From the NCBI GenBank assembly GCA_017745595.1, contig WMBV01000009.1:60024-124023 (forward strand): a stretch of DNA of 64,000 nt. The letters run 5' to 3'. A program made the translations under genes and the position numbers. Below are positions 8,774 through 16,796 of this stretch, piece after piece. The stretch is from Bordetella petrii. Its GTDB lineage: Bacteria; Pseudomonadota; Gammaproteobacteria; Burkholderiales; Burkholderiaceae_B. Numbering within the stretch: position 1 is the stretch's first letter; each line of letters begins with the position of its first letter. A model generated the notes under the pieces. It saw only the letters and a program-made list of their open reading frames with translations, was not told the DNA's origin and did not search any database.

Positions 8774-9784
8774 CTACTTCGCGGCGGCCGAGTCCGATTG
8801 CACCGCCACGACACGTTCCACCAGGGTCTTGTCCAGTTTCTGGGTAAGCTGCGGCCACAATGCCCGCGCCGGTATTTCCCACTGCCTGGCCTCATCCGCG
8901 TCCGGCGTATAGATATCTATCTTTTTCTTGAGCTCGTCGTAAACCGTGGCCTCGTCTTTGCGGTCCAGATCGTTTGCCACCGCCAAGGCGCGCGCCGCCT
9001 CCTGCTGGATCAATTTCTTCATATCGGGCGACAGGCGGTCGTAGACTTTGGCGTTCATTTGCGCAACGTGATAGGTCATGAGCGCCTGAGTCTGCGTGCC
9101 GTACTTGACGAGCTCCTGGAAGCCGAATGCCTTGATGGCTGCGGCCTGCAAGTTGAGCCCGTCGATCATTCCCTGCTCGAGCGACGGATACGTATCGCTC
9201 CAAGGCAACGGCGTAGGAGTGAACCCCCAGGCGTTGAGCAGCGCGATATCAGAGGGATTGGATAGTGCCCGGAATTTGAGGCCTTGCGTATCGGCAGGTG
9301 TTTTCAGAGGGCGGCTCTTATTAATAAGCAGACGGAATCCGCCAACCTCGATATGTCCCAGCAGCACCGTGCCTGCATCGGCGCGAAGCTTGCTTCTCAA
9401 GTAGGCGTCCACCTCCTTGTCGGCGAAGACCCGGCTTGCGCTCTCTCGAGACTTGAATACATAAGGCAGATCCATCCAGTAATAGGCATCGGTCAGCACG
9501 CCTTCATTGGCGGCGGCGCCGCTCCCCATGTGGATGGTTCCCAGCTTCATGCCGCGGAACACCTGCTCGTCGCCGCCCAACTGCCCGGAATGAAACACCT
9601 GGACTTCGAGCTCGCCATTCGAACGCTTATTGATGCCCTTGGCAAACTCATCCCAAAAAACATAGACGGAAGTGCCGGGCTGATAAGCATGGGCTGCACG
9701 CAGCGTCTGTTTCGCCTGGACTCCGCAAGTTGCCGACGCAGTAATGGCCACGACCAGACTGGCGATGAATTTGGTCAATCTCAT
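8774..9784 (-). CDS. dctP: TRAP transporter substrate-binding protein (DctP family)
   Basis: The 336-residue protein begins with a Sec signal peptide (MRLTKFIASLVVAITASATC). A mature DctP-type receptor follows, with family segments such as FHSGQLGGDEQVFRGMKLGT and LKFRALSN; the latter contains the Arg that usually binds a substrate carboxylate. It acts in the periplasm and delivers an organic acid, probably a sugar acid given its neighbours, to DctQM. It lies in the middle of the operon, 38 bp after the SDR gene. Confidence 0.93.
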   Translation of the reverse strand: MRLTKFIASLVVAITASATCGVQAKQTLRAAHAYQPGTSVYVFWDEFAKGINKRSNGELEVQVFHSGQLGGDEQVFRGMKLGTIHMGSGAAANEGVLTDAYYWMDLPYVFKSRESASRVFADKEVDAYLRSKLRADAGTVLLGHIEVGGFRLLINKSRPLKTPADTQGLKFRALSNPSDIALLNAWGFTPTPLPWSDTYPSLEQGMIDGLNLQAAAIKAFGFQELVKYGTQTQALMTYHVAQMNAKVYDRLSPDMKKLIQQEAARALAVANDLDRKDEATVYDELKKKIDIYTPDADEARQWEIPARALWPQLTQKLDKTLVERVVAVQSDSAAAK

Positions 9785-9822
9785 AGTTGTCTCCTCATGA
9801 AAAAACGACTTCCAGAATGGTG

Positions 9823-10737
9823 TCAGCGGCTCGACGCCTTATTCTCAAGCTGCGCCATGTACGCGGCGCAAGCATTCTCGAGGTCGTAAGATGGCTGAAA
9901 ACCCAGATCGCAATGAGCACGTTTCAGGTCCATCGTCGTCGGCCAGGGGCTGCATCCCCCCGGCGTCGCGGTCACTTTCCTGATGGGCGCACAGCGCTGC
10001 AAGGTGTGAACGATGTCGCCGACGGAACACTCGAAACTGGATATGTTGTAGACATCGTGCAAAGGCCTGCACGCATCCAGGGCCTTGATACAGGCCACGA
10101 CAGCGTCATCGATATAGAGCATGCTGGCGCGCCGGTCTGTTTGCTCGACTTCGATCTCGCCTCGCAAAGCTTGTTCGAACAGGCTCACACAAAAGCCCGC
10201 TGCACCTCGCCGGGTGCGGCCCGGCCCGAAAACGGTTGTGAACCGAAGCCCGACCGTCTCCAAACCCTGATTGCGGTAACTGCGGGCCATCCATTCCAGT
10301 GCCAGCTTGGACACGCCATAGGGGGTTCGCGGCATGGGTTCGGCCGTTTCCGCAATAGGGCCGGGCGGATAGTGGGAACGCGGGCCATAAACCATTACAC
10401 TACTGGCCCACACGACCCGACGAACGCGCTGTTTCAGGGCGGCCTCGAACAAGCGGATCGTACCCAGCAGGTTGATTTCTGCACTGGCCAGTGGCCGCTC
10501 GCCGTCCAAATCCATGATGAAGGCCAGGTGCACGACGTCGGTCACCCCGTCCATGGCACGTTCCAGCAGCGCAGAATCGGCGACGCTGCCCGTCAGCCAC
10601 TCGACGTTCGAGGTCAGCCCGCCGGGTCGCGGATTGACATCCAGCGCCCTGACCTGAATATTGCGCGTGCTCAGTGCGTTCAAGAGTGCCTGGCCAATGA
10701 AGCCGCTCGCACCCGTAAGCAGAACGGTGTCAGGCAT
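9823..10737 (-). CDS. NAD-dependent epimerase/dehydratase (extended SDR)
   Basis: The 304-residue protein has the N-terminal Rossmann motif TGASGFIG, an NRxLG-like stretch (NLLGTIRL), and the active-site Tyr and Lys in YGVSKLALEW. That is the extended short-chain dehydrogenase layout of sugar epimerases and uronate dehydrogenases. Its start overlaps the stop of the preceding metallo-hydrolase gene by 8 bp, which suggests translational coupling. In this operon it may oxidise a sugar or uronic acid to a lactone; the substrate is not deducible. Confidence 0.85.
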   Translation of the reverse strand: MPDTVLLTGASGFIGQALLNALSTRNIQVRALDVNPRPGGLTSNVEWLTGSVADSALLERAMDGVTDVVHLAFIMDLDGERPLASAEINLLGTIRLFEAALKQRVRRVVWASSVMVYGPRSHYPPGPIAETAEPMPRTPYGVSKLALEWMARSYRNQGLETVGLRFTTVFGPGRTRRGAAGFCVSLFEQALRGEIEVEQTDRRASMLYIDDAVVACIKALDACRPLHDVYNISSFECSVGDIVHTLQRCAPIRKVTATPGGCSPWPTTMDLKRAHCDLGFQPSYDLENACAAYMAQLENKASSR

Positions 10738-11464
10738 TTTCTTGCCTCACGCTCAACACACGGCTGTCATGCCCCGGATAGATGCCCTCGGCCAGCTCGT
10801 GAATGCGCGCGGTAGAGCGGTACCAGTCCTCCAGGCTGTGGAGAATGCCTGTGGGGATGCCCTGCTCGTAGTTTTCGTAAAGGGGGCAATGGTCGCTCAC
10901 CAGCATCATGCGACCTTGCGCGGTATCCACCAGCACACCTTGCAATCCCGGGGTGTGTCCCGGCAACAAGATGCAACGGATCCCCGGCATGATGTCGTGA
11001 TCGCCATCAATGATATGGAACCGATCCAGTGACCCCAGAAAATGCACCGGATGAAGGTGGCTTTCATAGATGGGGGCGTCACACTGCAAGGGTGCGATGG
11101 CGTATGCGAGTTCCTTGCGCTGCACGACAAACCGGGCCTGTGGCAACTCTTTGTTGCCGTAGCAGTGATCCCAATGCAAGTGCGTAAGAATTACCGTACG
11201 GATATCGTCGGGCTCGACGCCGTGGGCACGCAATGCGCGAGGCAGCGCCTGATCCTGACGGCGAGTGAATGGATTGTGGTGGCGGCTGCCCCACTCCACA
11301 TCCGCGCAGGGCCCAGAATCGACCAGAATCGGCCGAGGCCCACCCATGATCAAATACCCGAGGCACGGCGCATCGACGCGCTGGCCCAGCCCTTTTCGCA
11401 ACGTCAGCCCGCTTTTGTCCACGTTCAGGGTGCCCAGATCGAGCGGCAGAATGGTCAATGGCAT
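10730..11464 (-). CDS. Metallo-beta-lactamase fold hydrolase (lactonase-like)
   Basis: The 244-residue protein carries the zinc motif HLHWDH (residues 95-100), with later ligands in LLPGHTPG, LVSDH and YPGHD. The di-zinc site therefore looks complete. The layout resembles N-acyl-homoserine lactonases of the AttM/AiiA type. Given its place between sugar-acid enzymes, a metabolic lactonase is at least as likely as quorum quenching. It starts 12 bp after the Bug receptor gene and overlaps the next gene by 8 bp. Confidence 0.85.
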   Translation of the reverse strand: MPLTILPLDLGTLNVDKSGLTLRKGLGQRVDAPCLGYLIMGGPRPILVDSGPCADVEWGSRHHNPFTRRQDQALPRALRAHGVEPDDIRTVILTHLHWDHCYGNKELPQARFVVQRKELAYAIAPLQCDAPIYESHLHPVHFLGSLDRFHIIDGDHDIMPGIRCILLPGHTPGLQGVLVDTAQGRMMLVSDHCPLYENYEQGIPTGILHSLEDWYRSTARIHELAEGIYPGHDSRVLSVRQENA

Positions 11465-11476
11465 GGCCAGCTCCGC

Positions 11477-12442
11477 TCAGGAAGCGGCCTGTTTGGCCAG
11501 GGCATGCCATTTCTGTCGTTCAGACCGCAGGAACGTACCGAACGCGTCGCTGCCTTCCGCGGCGGGCTCCATTCCCTGAGCCCTGAGCTGATCCGCCACC
11601 TGGCCGGAGGCCAGCAGGTTCCGGATCTCGCGATCGAGGCGCTCGACCACATCCGCCGGCATACCCGCCGGGCCCAGCAAGCCATACCAGACAGAGATAT
11701 CGTAGTCCTTCAGCCCCTGCTCGCGCAGCGTGGGAATATCCGGCAAAAACGAGATCCGCGACGCGGTGGAAGCGCCGATGATCCGCAATTGCCCCTGTTT
11801 GGCAAACGACAACAGCTCTGCCGGCGTCGCCAGCGTGAACGACACATGACCGGCGATGACATCCACGATCGCCGGTGCCCCGCCCTTGTACGGAACATGC
11901 GTCATCTGTACGCGCCCCTGCTCCGCGATAAGGCTGGCAGCTAGATGAGCCGGGCTGCCGTTGCCGGGCGACGAATATGTGATGGACTCTGGGTTTTTGC
12001 GCGCGAGATCGATCAGCTCCTGTACATTGTGCACGGGCAATCCAGGGTTCACCGCCAGGAGAAACGGCGTCTTCGACAACAGGCTGATGGGCTGGAAGTC
12101 TTGCGGCACTTGGTAGGCAAGATCGGGCATGAGGCTGGGAGTGATCACGAGTGGCACCGCCGCCATGACCAGGGTATAGCCGTCGGGCGTGGCCCGGGAA
12201 ACCGCGGCGGTGCCTATGGTGCCCGATGCACCCGCCCTGTTCTCGATGACTACCGGCTGCCCCAGGGCATGACTCAATGGAGGGCCAATCAAGCGAGCGA
12301 CGATGTCATTGGCGCCTCCGGCCGGAAACGGAACGACGATTCTGACGGGCTGCTCAGGATAGGCCGCCAATGCCGCCACGCTGCTGAAACTGCCGGCGGC
12401 AACCATCGCAAGCGCTGCAGCCAGCACTTTCCTCCGGTTCAT
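11477..12442 (-). CDS. Bug/TctC family periplasmic substrate-binding protein
   Basis: The 321-residue protein starts MNRRKVLAAALAM with a signal peptide to about residue 27. The Bug signature YPEQPVRIVVPFPAGGANDIVAR follows at the start of the mature chain, and ENRAGASGTIG and THVPYKGG lie further on. Bug proteins bind small carboxylates in the periplasm and often work without an adjacent TctAB permease. Here the receptor sits inside an operon that already encodes a full TRAP system, so two uptake receptors are co-expressed. An in-frame ATG 15 bp upstream is an alternative start. Confidence 0.92.
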   Translation of the reverse strand: MNRRKVLAAALAMVAAGSFSSVAALAAYPEQPVRIVVPFPAGGANDIVARLIGPPLSHALGQPVVIENRAGASGTIGTAAVSRATPDGYTLVMAAVPLVITPSLMPDLAYQVPQDFQPISLLSKTPFLLAVNPGLPVHNVQELIDLARKNPESITYSSPGNGSPAHLAASLIAEQGRVQMTHVPYKGGAPAIVDVIAGHVSFTLATPAELLSFAKQGQLRIIGASTASRISFLPDIPTLREQGLKDYDISVWYGLLGPAGMPADVVERLDREIRNLLASGQVADQLRAQGMEPAAEGSDAFGTFLRSERQKWHALAKQAAS

Positions 12443-12525
12443 GATTGAACTCCCCATACGATTTGACTCCCTTATGCTGTCAACAGCCGCCGCCATGGAC
12501 GGCCTGAGTTGAGCGCGGCGACTTG

Positions 12526-13986
12526 TCAGTCCGCCGCGGTGACGCTGACCATCTTCACGTCTGTCATCTCCTCGATTGCAAAGCGGGGGCCCTCTTTGCC
12601 CCAACCGCTTTGCTTGATGCCTCCGGAAGGCTCCTGGTCGGTGCGTGCCCGCGAGGCCGCGTTGATATTGATGGCGCCGTATTCGAGCTCGCGCGCGAGT
12701 CGGAAGGCCACATCCAGCGAACGGGTGAACACGCCGGACTTCAGACCCCATGGCGTGTCATTGGCCCAGGCGATGACTTCGTCGAGCGAGTCGTAGGGCG
12801 TAACCGATGCGACCGGCCCGAACACTTCTTCACAGACGACTTTCATCTGGGCCGTAACTTGCGTCAGTACTGCCGGCGTCACTACGTTGCCCTTACGAGT
12901 TCCACCGCATTCCAGCTTTGCCCCCCCGGCCACCGCCTCCTGAACCCATGTCTCGACACGCTTGGCAGAGATCTCGTCGATCATGGGGCCGACTTCAGTT
13001 GCGGGATCGACGGGATCCCCCACCTTGCGCGTGCTGACCGCCGCGACGAAACGTTGCAGGAACGCGTCATAGCAGCTGCGATGCACGTAGATACGCTGGG
13101 TCGAAATGCAGCTCTGCCCGGTCAGGCCGAAGGCGGCTTCGACGCATACCGGCACGGCCTTATCCAGATTGGCATCGCTGTGCACGATAGTGGGAGCATT
13201 GCCGCCGAGTTCCAGCAAGACCCGCTTCAGGCCAATGGAACGAATGATCTTGTCCGCCACGACACCGCTACCGGTAAAGTTGACCAGGGCGATTTTGTCC
13301 GACTGCACCAGTGCCGCCCCTACGTCGGCACCGCCATGCACCACGTTGAATACGCCCGGCGGCACGCAGGCTTCCTGCACGATCTCGGCCATTAGCGCCG
13401 TAACGCCCGAACCATTGGGGTGCGGCTTGACCACCAGGGTGTTGCCACCGGCCAGCGCCGGCCCCAGCTTGTGAACGAGCGTACTCAGGGGTGCGTTGAA
13501 CGGGGTAATACCCGCCACCACGCCCACCGGAACGCGCAGTGTGAAACCCATTTTCCCGGTTCCCGGCTCGACAGCATCCATGGGAATCATCCGTCCGCAG
13601 ATGCGCTTGGCCTCTTCGGCGGAAATGATCATGGCCGAGATCGAACGCGCGGTTTCAGTGCGAGCGTCTTTCAGTGTTTTTCCGGTCTGACGGGCCATGA
13701 TGCCGGCGAGCTCATCCGTGCGTTGCTTCATGAGGCGAGCAACATCCATCAGCAACTCGGCCCGCGCATGCGCGGGCGTGCGAGACCATGCCTTGCCAGC
13801 CTCGAAGCTCGAATCAATGGCCGATTTCACATCCTCGGGAGTACTGTTGTGAATCGTGCCGACGGTCTCGCCGTTATATGGAGATGGAAGACGGTACTCG
13901 TTACCGCGGACTTTCCGGTCTCCAATGATCGTGAAGGCTTCGGTTGCACGATTCAGCGATGCAGAGGAAGCGGACTGATTGGTCAT
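12526..13986 (-). CDS. Aldehyde dehydrogenase (NAD(P)-dependent)
   Basis: The 486-residue enzyme has the ALDH general-base Glu in LELGGNAP and the catalytic Cys in GQSCISTQR. A C-terminal EEVFGPVASV motif is also present. It oxidises an aldehyde to its acid; family members act on lactaldehyde, glycolaldehyde and succinate semialdehyde. The start at 13986 is preferred because GGAAA lies just before it; an in-frame ATG at 13998 is the alternative. It lies between the Fe-alcohol dehydrogenase and the Bug receptor, suggesting consecutive alcohol-to-aldehyde-to-acid steps. Confidence 0.93.
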   Translation of the reverse strand: MTNQSASSASLNRATEAFTIIGDRKVRGNEYRLPSPYNGETVGTIHNSTPEDVKSAIDSSFEAGKAWSRTPAHARAELLMDVARLMKQRTDELAGIMARQTGKTLKDARTETARSISAMIISAEEAKRICGRMIPMDAVEPGTGKMGFTLRVPVGVVAGITPFNAPLSTLVHKLGPALAGGNTLVVKPHPNGSGVTALMAEIVQEACVPPGVFNVVHGGADVGAALVQSDKIALVNFTGSGVVADKIIRSIGLKRVLLELGGNAPTIVHSDANLDKAVPVCVEAAFGLTGQSCISTQRIYVHRSCYDAFLQRFVAAVSTRKVGDPVDPATEVGPMIDEISAKRVETWVQEAVAGGAKLECGGTRKGNVVTPAVLTQVTAQMKVVCEEVFGPVASVTPYDSLDEVIAWANDTPWGLKSGVFTRSLDVAFRLARELEYGAININAASRARTDQEPSGGIKQSGWGKEGPRFAIEEMTDVKMVSVTAAD

Positions 13987-14039
13987 TTTCTTTTCCATGT
14001 GGAATGGTCGGATGAGTGCATGCGCCGGGGCACCTGGCT

Positions 14040-15206
14040 TTACAGGACGGCGCGCAAGATATTTTCAAGATCCTGTGCGGTGGTGCGGCGCGGATTCGGG
14101 CCCACGTTTTTGGCAGCCACTTGCACAAGATCGGGGATCTGGCTTTCCAGAACACCCACTTCGCCAAGGCGTCGGGGAATACCCAGTTCGTCCAACAGGT
14201 ATGAAATTTCTTGCACTACGCTGTGCGCAACGTCGCGCGGATTGCCGCCGGCGGGCAAGCCCATGGCCTGCGCAATTTGCATATATCGTTCGGGACGCGC
14301 GCTGGCATTGAAGGCGAGTACCTCGGGCAACAGCAATGCCGTCGCTGTTCCGTGGGCCAGATCGCATAACCCTCCCAGGGCACGGGCCAGCGCATGATCA
14401 TTGCCGGTGCCCGTATTCGAGATCACCAGGCCGGCGAGCATGCTGCCCAGCAACATCTGGGTAGCGGCGTTCAAGTTGGCCGGGTTGGCGACAAAGGGAC
14501 GGATATTCTGCGAAATCAGCCGCATGGCCTCGAGGGCGAAAAGATCCGAAACCGGACTGGCGCGAACCGACAGAAACCCTTCGATGGCATGAGTCAGCGC
14601 GTCCATGCCGCTCGCCGCGGCCACCGGCCGGGGTAGGCTACGCACCAGATCAGGGTCGAGAATCGCCAGCCGAGGCAACAGCCGGGGCGATCTCAACGAC
14701 ATTTTGTAATGGTCCGACGAGCGTGTCAGCGCGCTATTGGCGGTGACTTCGCTGCCGGTTCCCGCCGTGGTGGGGATGGCGACAACGGGCGGCAAGTCTT
14801 TCTCTACCTTGTTGATCCCGTCGTAGTCGGCAATGTTCCCGCCATTGGTCAGCAGCAGCGCGATGCCTTTGGCGGCATCCATGGCGCTTCCACCGCCGAT
14901 GCCGACCACGCCGTCGCAACTGGCCTTGCGCGCCTCATCGAATGCACGATGAACGGTGCTGTCGCGCGGATTGCTCTCGATGTCGGTAAATACGGCATAA
15001 GGCTGCGACGCATCCTGGAATGCCTGCAGCAGGGGCTGGCAAATACCCGCTTTTTCTACTCCGGGATCGATGACGAAAAACGGTTTCTTCACCTGCAGGG
15101 CATCGAGTTCGGCAGGCAATTGCAAAGCCGCGCCACTGCCGACACGCAGGTCAATGTGGGACGTGAACTGGTACAGCATACTTCCGGAAAATCCAACCAA
15201 TGACAT
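14040..15206 (-). CDS. Iron-containing alcohol dehydrogenase
   Basis: The 388-residue protein is a group III alcohol dehydrogenase. It has the cofactor loop GIGGGSAMDAAK and the metal-binding signature region ASGMDALTHAIEG, with HALARALGG and DLAHGTATALLLP further on. These supply the usual Asp and His ligands. The start at 15206 (MSLVGFSG) is family-like; the open frame extends 24 codons further but overlaps the upstream gene. It probably interconverts an alcohol or hydroxy-acid with an aldehyde or ketone, linked to the downstream aldehyde dehydrogenase. Confidence 0.92.
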   Translation of the reverse strand: MSLVGFSGSMLYQFTSHIDLRVGSGAALQLPAELDALQVKKPFFVIDPGVEKAGICQPLLQAFQDASQPYAVFTDIESNPRDSTVHRAFDEARKASCDGVVGIGGGSAMDAAKGIALLLTNGGNIADYDGINKVEKDLPPVVAIPTTAGTGSEVTANSALTRSSDHYKMSLRSPRLLPRLAILDPDLVRSLPRPVAAASGMDALTHAIEGFLSVRASPVSDLFALEAMRLISQNIRPFVANPANLNAATQMLLGSMLAGLVISNTGTGNDHALARALGGLCDLAHGTATALLLPEVLAFNASARPERYMQIAQAMGLPAGGNPRDVAHSVVQEISYLLDELGIPRRLGEVGVLESQIPDLVQVAAKNVGPNPRRTTAQDLENILRAVL

Positions 15207-15243
15207 GATGTTCAGCCTCTGGATTGAAAGTTGATTCAGGGGG

Positions 15244-16425
15244 TCAGGCAACGCGCCACTTGTCCACGACATCCTCATTCAGTTCCGCGCCGATGCCGGG
15301 TTTTTCCTGGATGACCATGTAGCCGTCTTTGAAAATTTCGGCGGGCTCCTTCAGCAGATGGTGCCGCAGCGGGTTCGGCTGCGCTTTCGACCAATCGCTC
15401 TGCATCGACTCGAAGATGAGAAAATTCGGCAACGCCACCGCGAATTGCAGCGTCGCGGCCAGGCAGACCGCGGAACAACTGCCGGTATGCGGCGCATACG
15501 GAATATGAAACGCCTGGGTCAGCGCCGCGATGCGGCGGGCTTCTGTTATGCCGCCTGTGCGAGAGATATTGGGCTGGAATATGTCGACGGCGCCTCGGGT
15601 GAGGAACTCGCGGGCTCCGTATTTCATGAAATCGGCCTCGCCTAGCGCGATGCGAATATCCAAGGCGTTGGCCAGTTGGGCGTTGCCGTCGATGTTGTCG
15701 GGACTGAGCGGCTCTTCAAACCAGAAGATGTTCATGTCCTGGAGAGCACGGCCGACCATCATTGCCGTTGCCACGTCGTCGCCGTACGCGCAATTGGCGT
15801 CCACCGTGAGCTGAATATCGTCGCCCACCGCTTCACGTATGGCTCTGACGAATTCAATATCAGCCTCTGGATGCTCGAGGTTGCGGCCGATCTTTATCTT
15901 CATGGACTGGTAACCACGCTTTTTGAAATCGAGCGCTTGCGCGACCACGACGTCCATTTCCCTGAACCGTAGCGAAGAGGCGTAAGCCTTGAGGCGATCG
16001 TGCTGCCTGCCGCCCAGCAGGGTATATAGCGGTACCCCGAGCGTCTTGGCGGCGCAATCCCAGAGCGCAATATCGATGCCGCTGATCGCTTCGGTGAAGA
16101 AGCCACGAGAATGGCCCCGGTTCATCATTGACCCGTATAGCAACTCCCAGATCGCTTCACGGTCGAGGACATCTCGCCCGATCAGAATGGGGCTCAGATT
16201 GTTGACGATATCCCGGGTGGCGGTGGGGGTCAGGCGGACCATGCATTCGCCCACACCCGATATGCCCTCTTCCGTTTCGATTCTCACCAAAGTGGTCCGG
16301 TAGCCACTGAAAACGACCTCGGCGAGATCCGCCGCATGCGGGACGCTGATGGGCGCGTCGATCTTTTCTTCGAGGGGGACGTAAAGGCTAATGGGCTCAA
16401 CCTTGGTGATGCGGTTCCGTTTCAT
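15244..16425 (-). CDS. Mandelate racemase/muconate lactonizing (enolase superfamily) enzyme
   Basis: The 393-residue protein has all the expected enolase-superfamily residues. The base motif K-I-K is at 176-178. Metal ligands are Asp209 (VDAN), Glu237 (FEEP) and Glu263 (LGEAD). Asp281 and His313 (APHTG) are in position for the second base. The pattern points to the mandelate-racemase subgroup, in which many members dehydrate sugar acids. The substrate cannot be read from sequence. It is the first gene of the operon, with GGAGGA just before ATG 16425, and its promoter lies 140 bp upstream. Confidence 0.92.
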   Translation of the reverse strand: MKRNRITKVEPISLYVPLEEKIDAPISVPHAADLAEVVFSGYRTTLVRIETEEGISGVGECMVRLTPTATRDIVNNLSPILIGRDVLDREAIWELLYGSMMNRGHSRGFFTEAISGIDIALWDCAAKTLGVPLYTLLGGRQHDRLKAYASSLRFREMDVVVAQALDFKKRGYQSMKIKIGRNLEHPEADIEFVRAIREAVGDDIQLTVDANCAYGDDVATAMMVGRALQDMNIFWFEEPLSPDNIDGNAQLANALDIRIALGEADFMKYGAREFLTRGAVDIFQPNISRTGGITEARRIAALTQAFHIPYAPHTGSCSAVCLAATLQFAVALPNFLIFESMQSDWSKAQPNPLRHHLLKEPAEIFKDGYMVIQEKPGIGAELNEDVVDKWRVA

Positions 16426-16535
16426 TACTCCTCCATTGCAGGATGAACAAATATGCAAGTCGTTGAAATTTATGATGAAACCCGCCCTTTTAGGCGGCCT
16501 GTACACTGCCGGCGAGTGTTTTCTATCAATGAGCT

Positions 16536-16547
16536 CATACATGTATG
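16536..16547. promoter_or_regulatory. Second palindrome at the operon promoter
   Basis: CATACATGTATG is a perfect 12-bp palindrome, centred 16 bp from the main operator and downstream of the predicted transcription start. It shares the TACATGTA-like core and may be a second, weaker binding site for the GntR-type regulator. Confidence 0.5.
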
Positions 16548-16550
16548 GTT

Positions 16551-16564
16551 TGATGTATACATCA
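16551..16564. promoter_or_regulatory. GntR/FCD-type operator
   Basis: TGATGTATACATCA is a perfect 14-bp palindrome. Its ATGTATACAT core matches operators described for FCD-type GntR repressors such as VanR. It overlaps the -10 box and the expected start site, the standard position for repression. The likely ligand is the operon-encoded regulator at 6001-6768. Confidence 0.75.
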
Positions 16565-16589
16565 TAGTGAGATGCAAATCGCTTGGCAA
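16561..16589 (-). promoter_or_regulatory. Sigma70-type promoter of the ten-gene catabolic operon
   Basis: On the minus strand TTGCCA (16584-16589) and TATGAT (16561-16566) are separated by exactly 17 nt. Each differs from consensus at one base. The predicted start is near 16554, inside the palindromic operator. The only genes reading away from it are the enolase-superfamily gene and its operon. Confidence 0.75.
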
Positions 16590-16796
16590 GCAATTATCGA
16601 AATGAGCCTGCTGAAACGTGGTCGGTGCCAGCCGACCCCGGCGATACCCCCGGGAGTGACATGGCCTCACGCCGCCGGCGTTATGGCGTTATGGAGTACG
16701 TGGCCGAAGGACGATAGGAGGAGCCCGGCGATCCGACCGAGCGTGGCGCCAGTACGACGCGCAGTGACGGCGCCGCGCTTGCCGGTTTTGTAGCGC
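16590..16796. other. Intergenic stretch between the catabolic operon promoter and the CoA-transferase gene
   Basis: No gene, terminator or strong repeat is apparent. It lies between the start region of the catabolic operon and the 3' end of the CoA-transferase gene, both on the minus strand. Only weak 5-bp inverted repeats are present. Confidence 0.4.
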
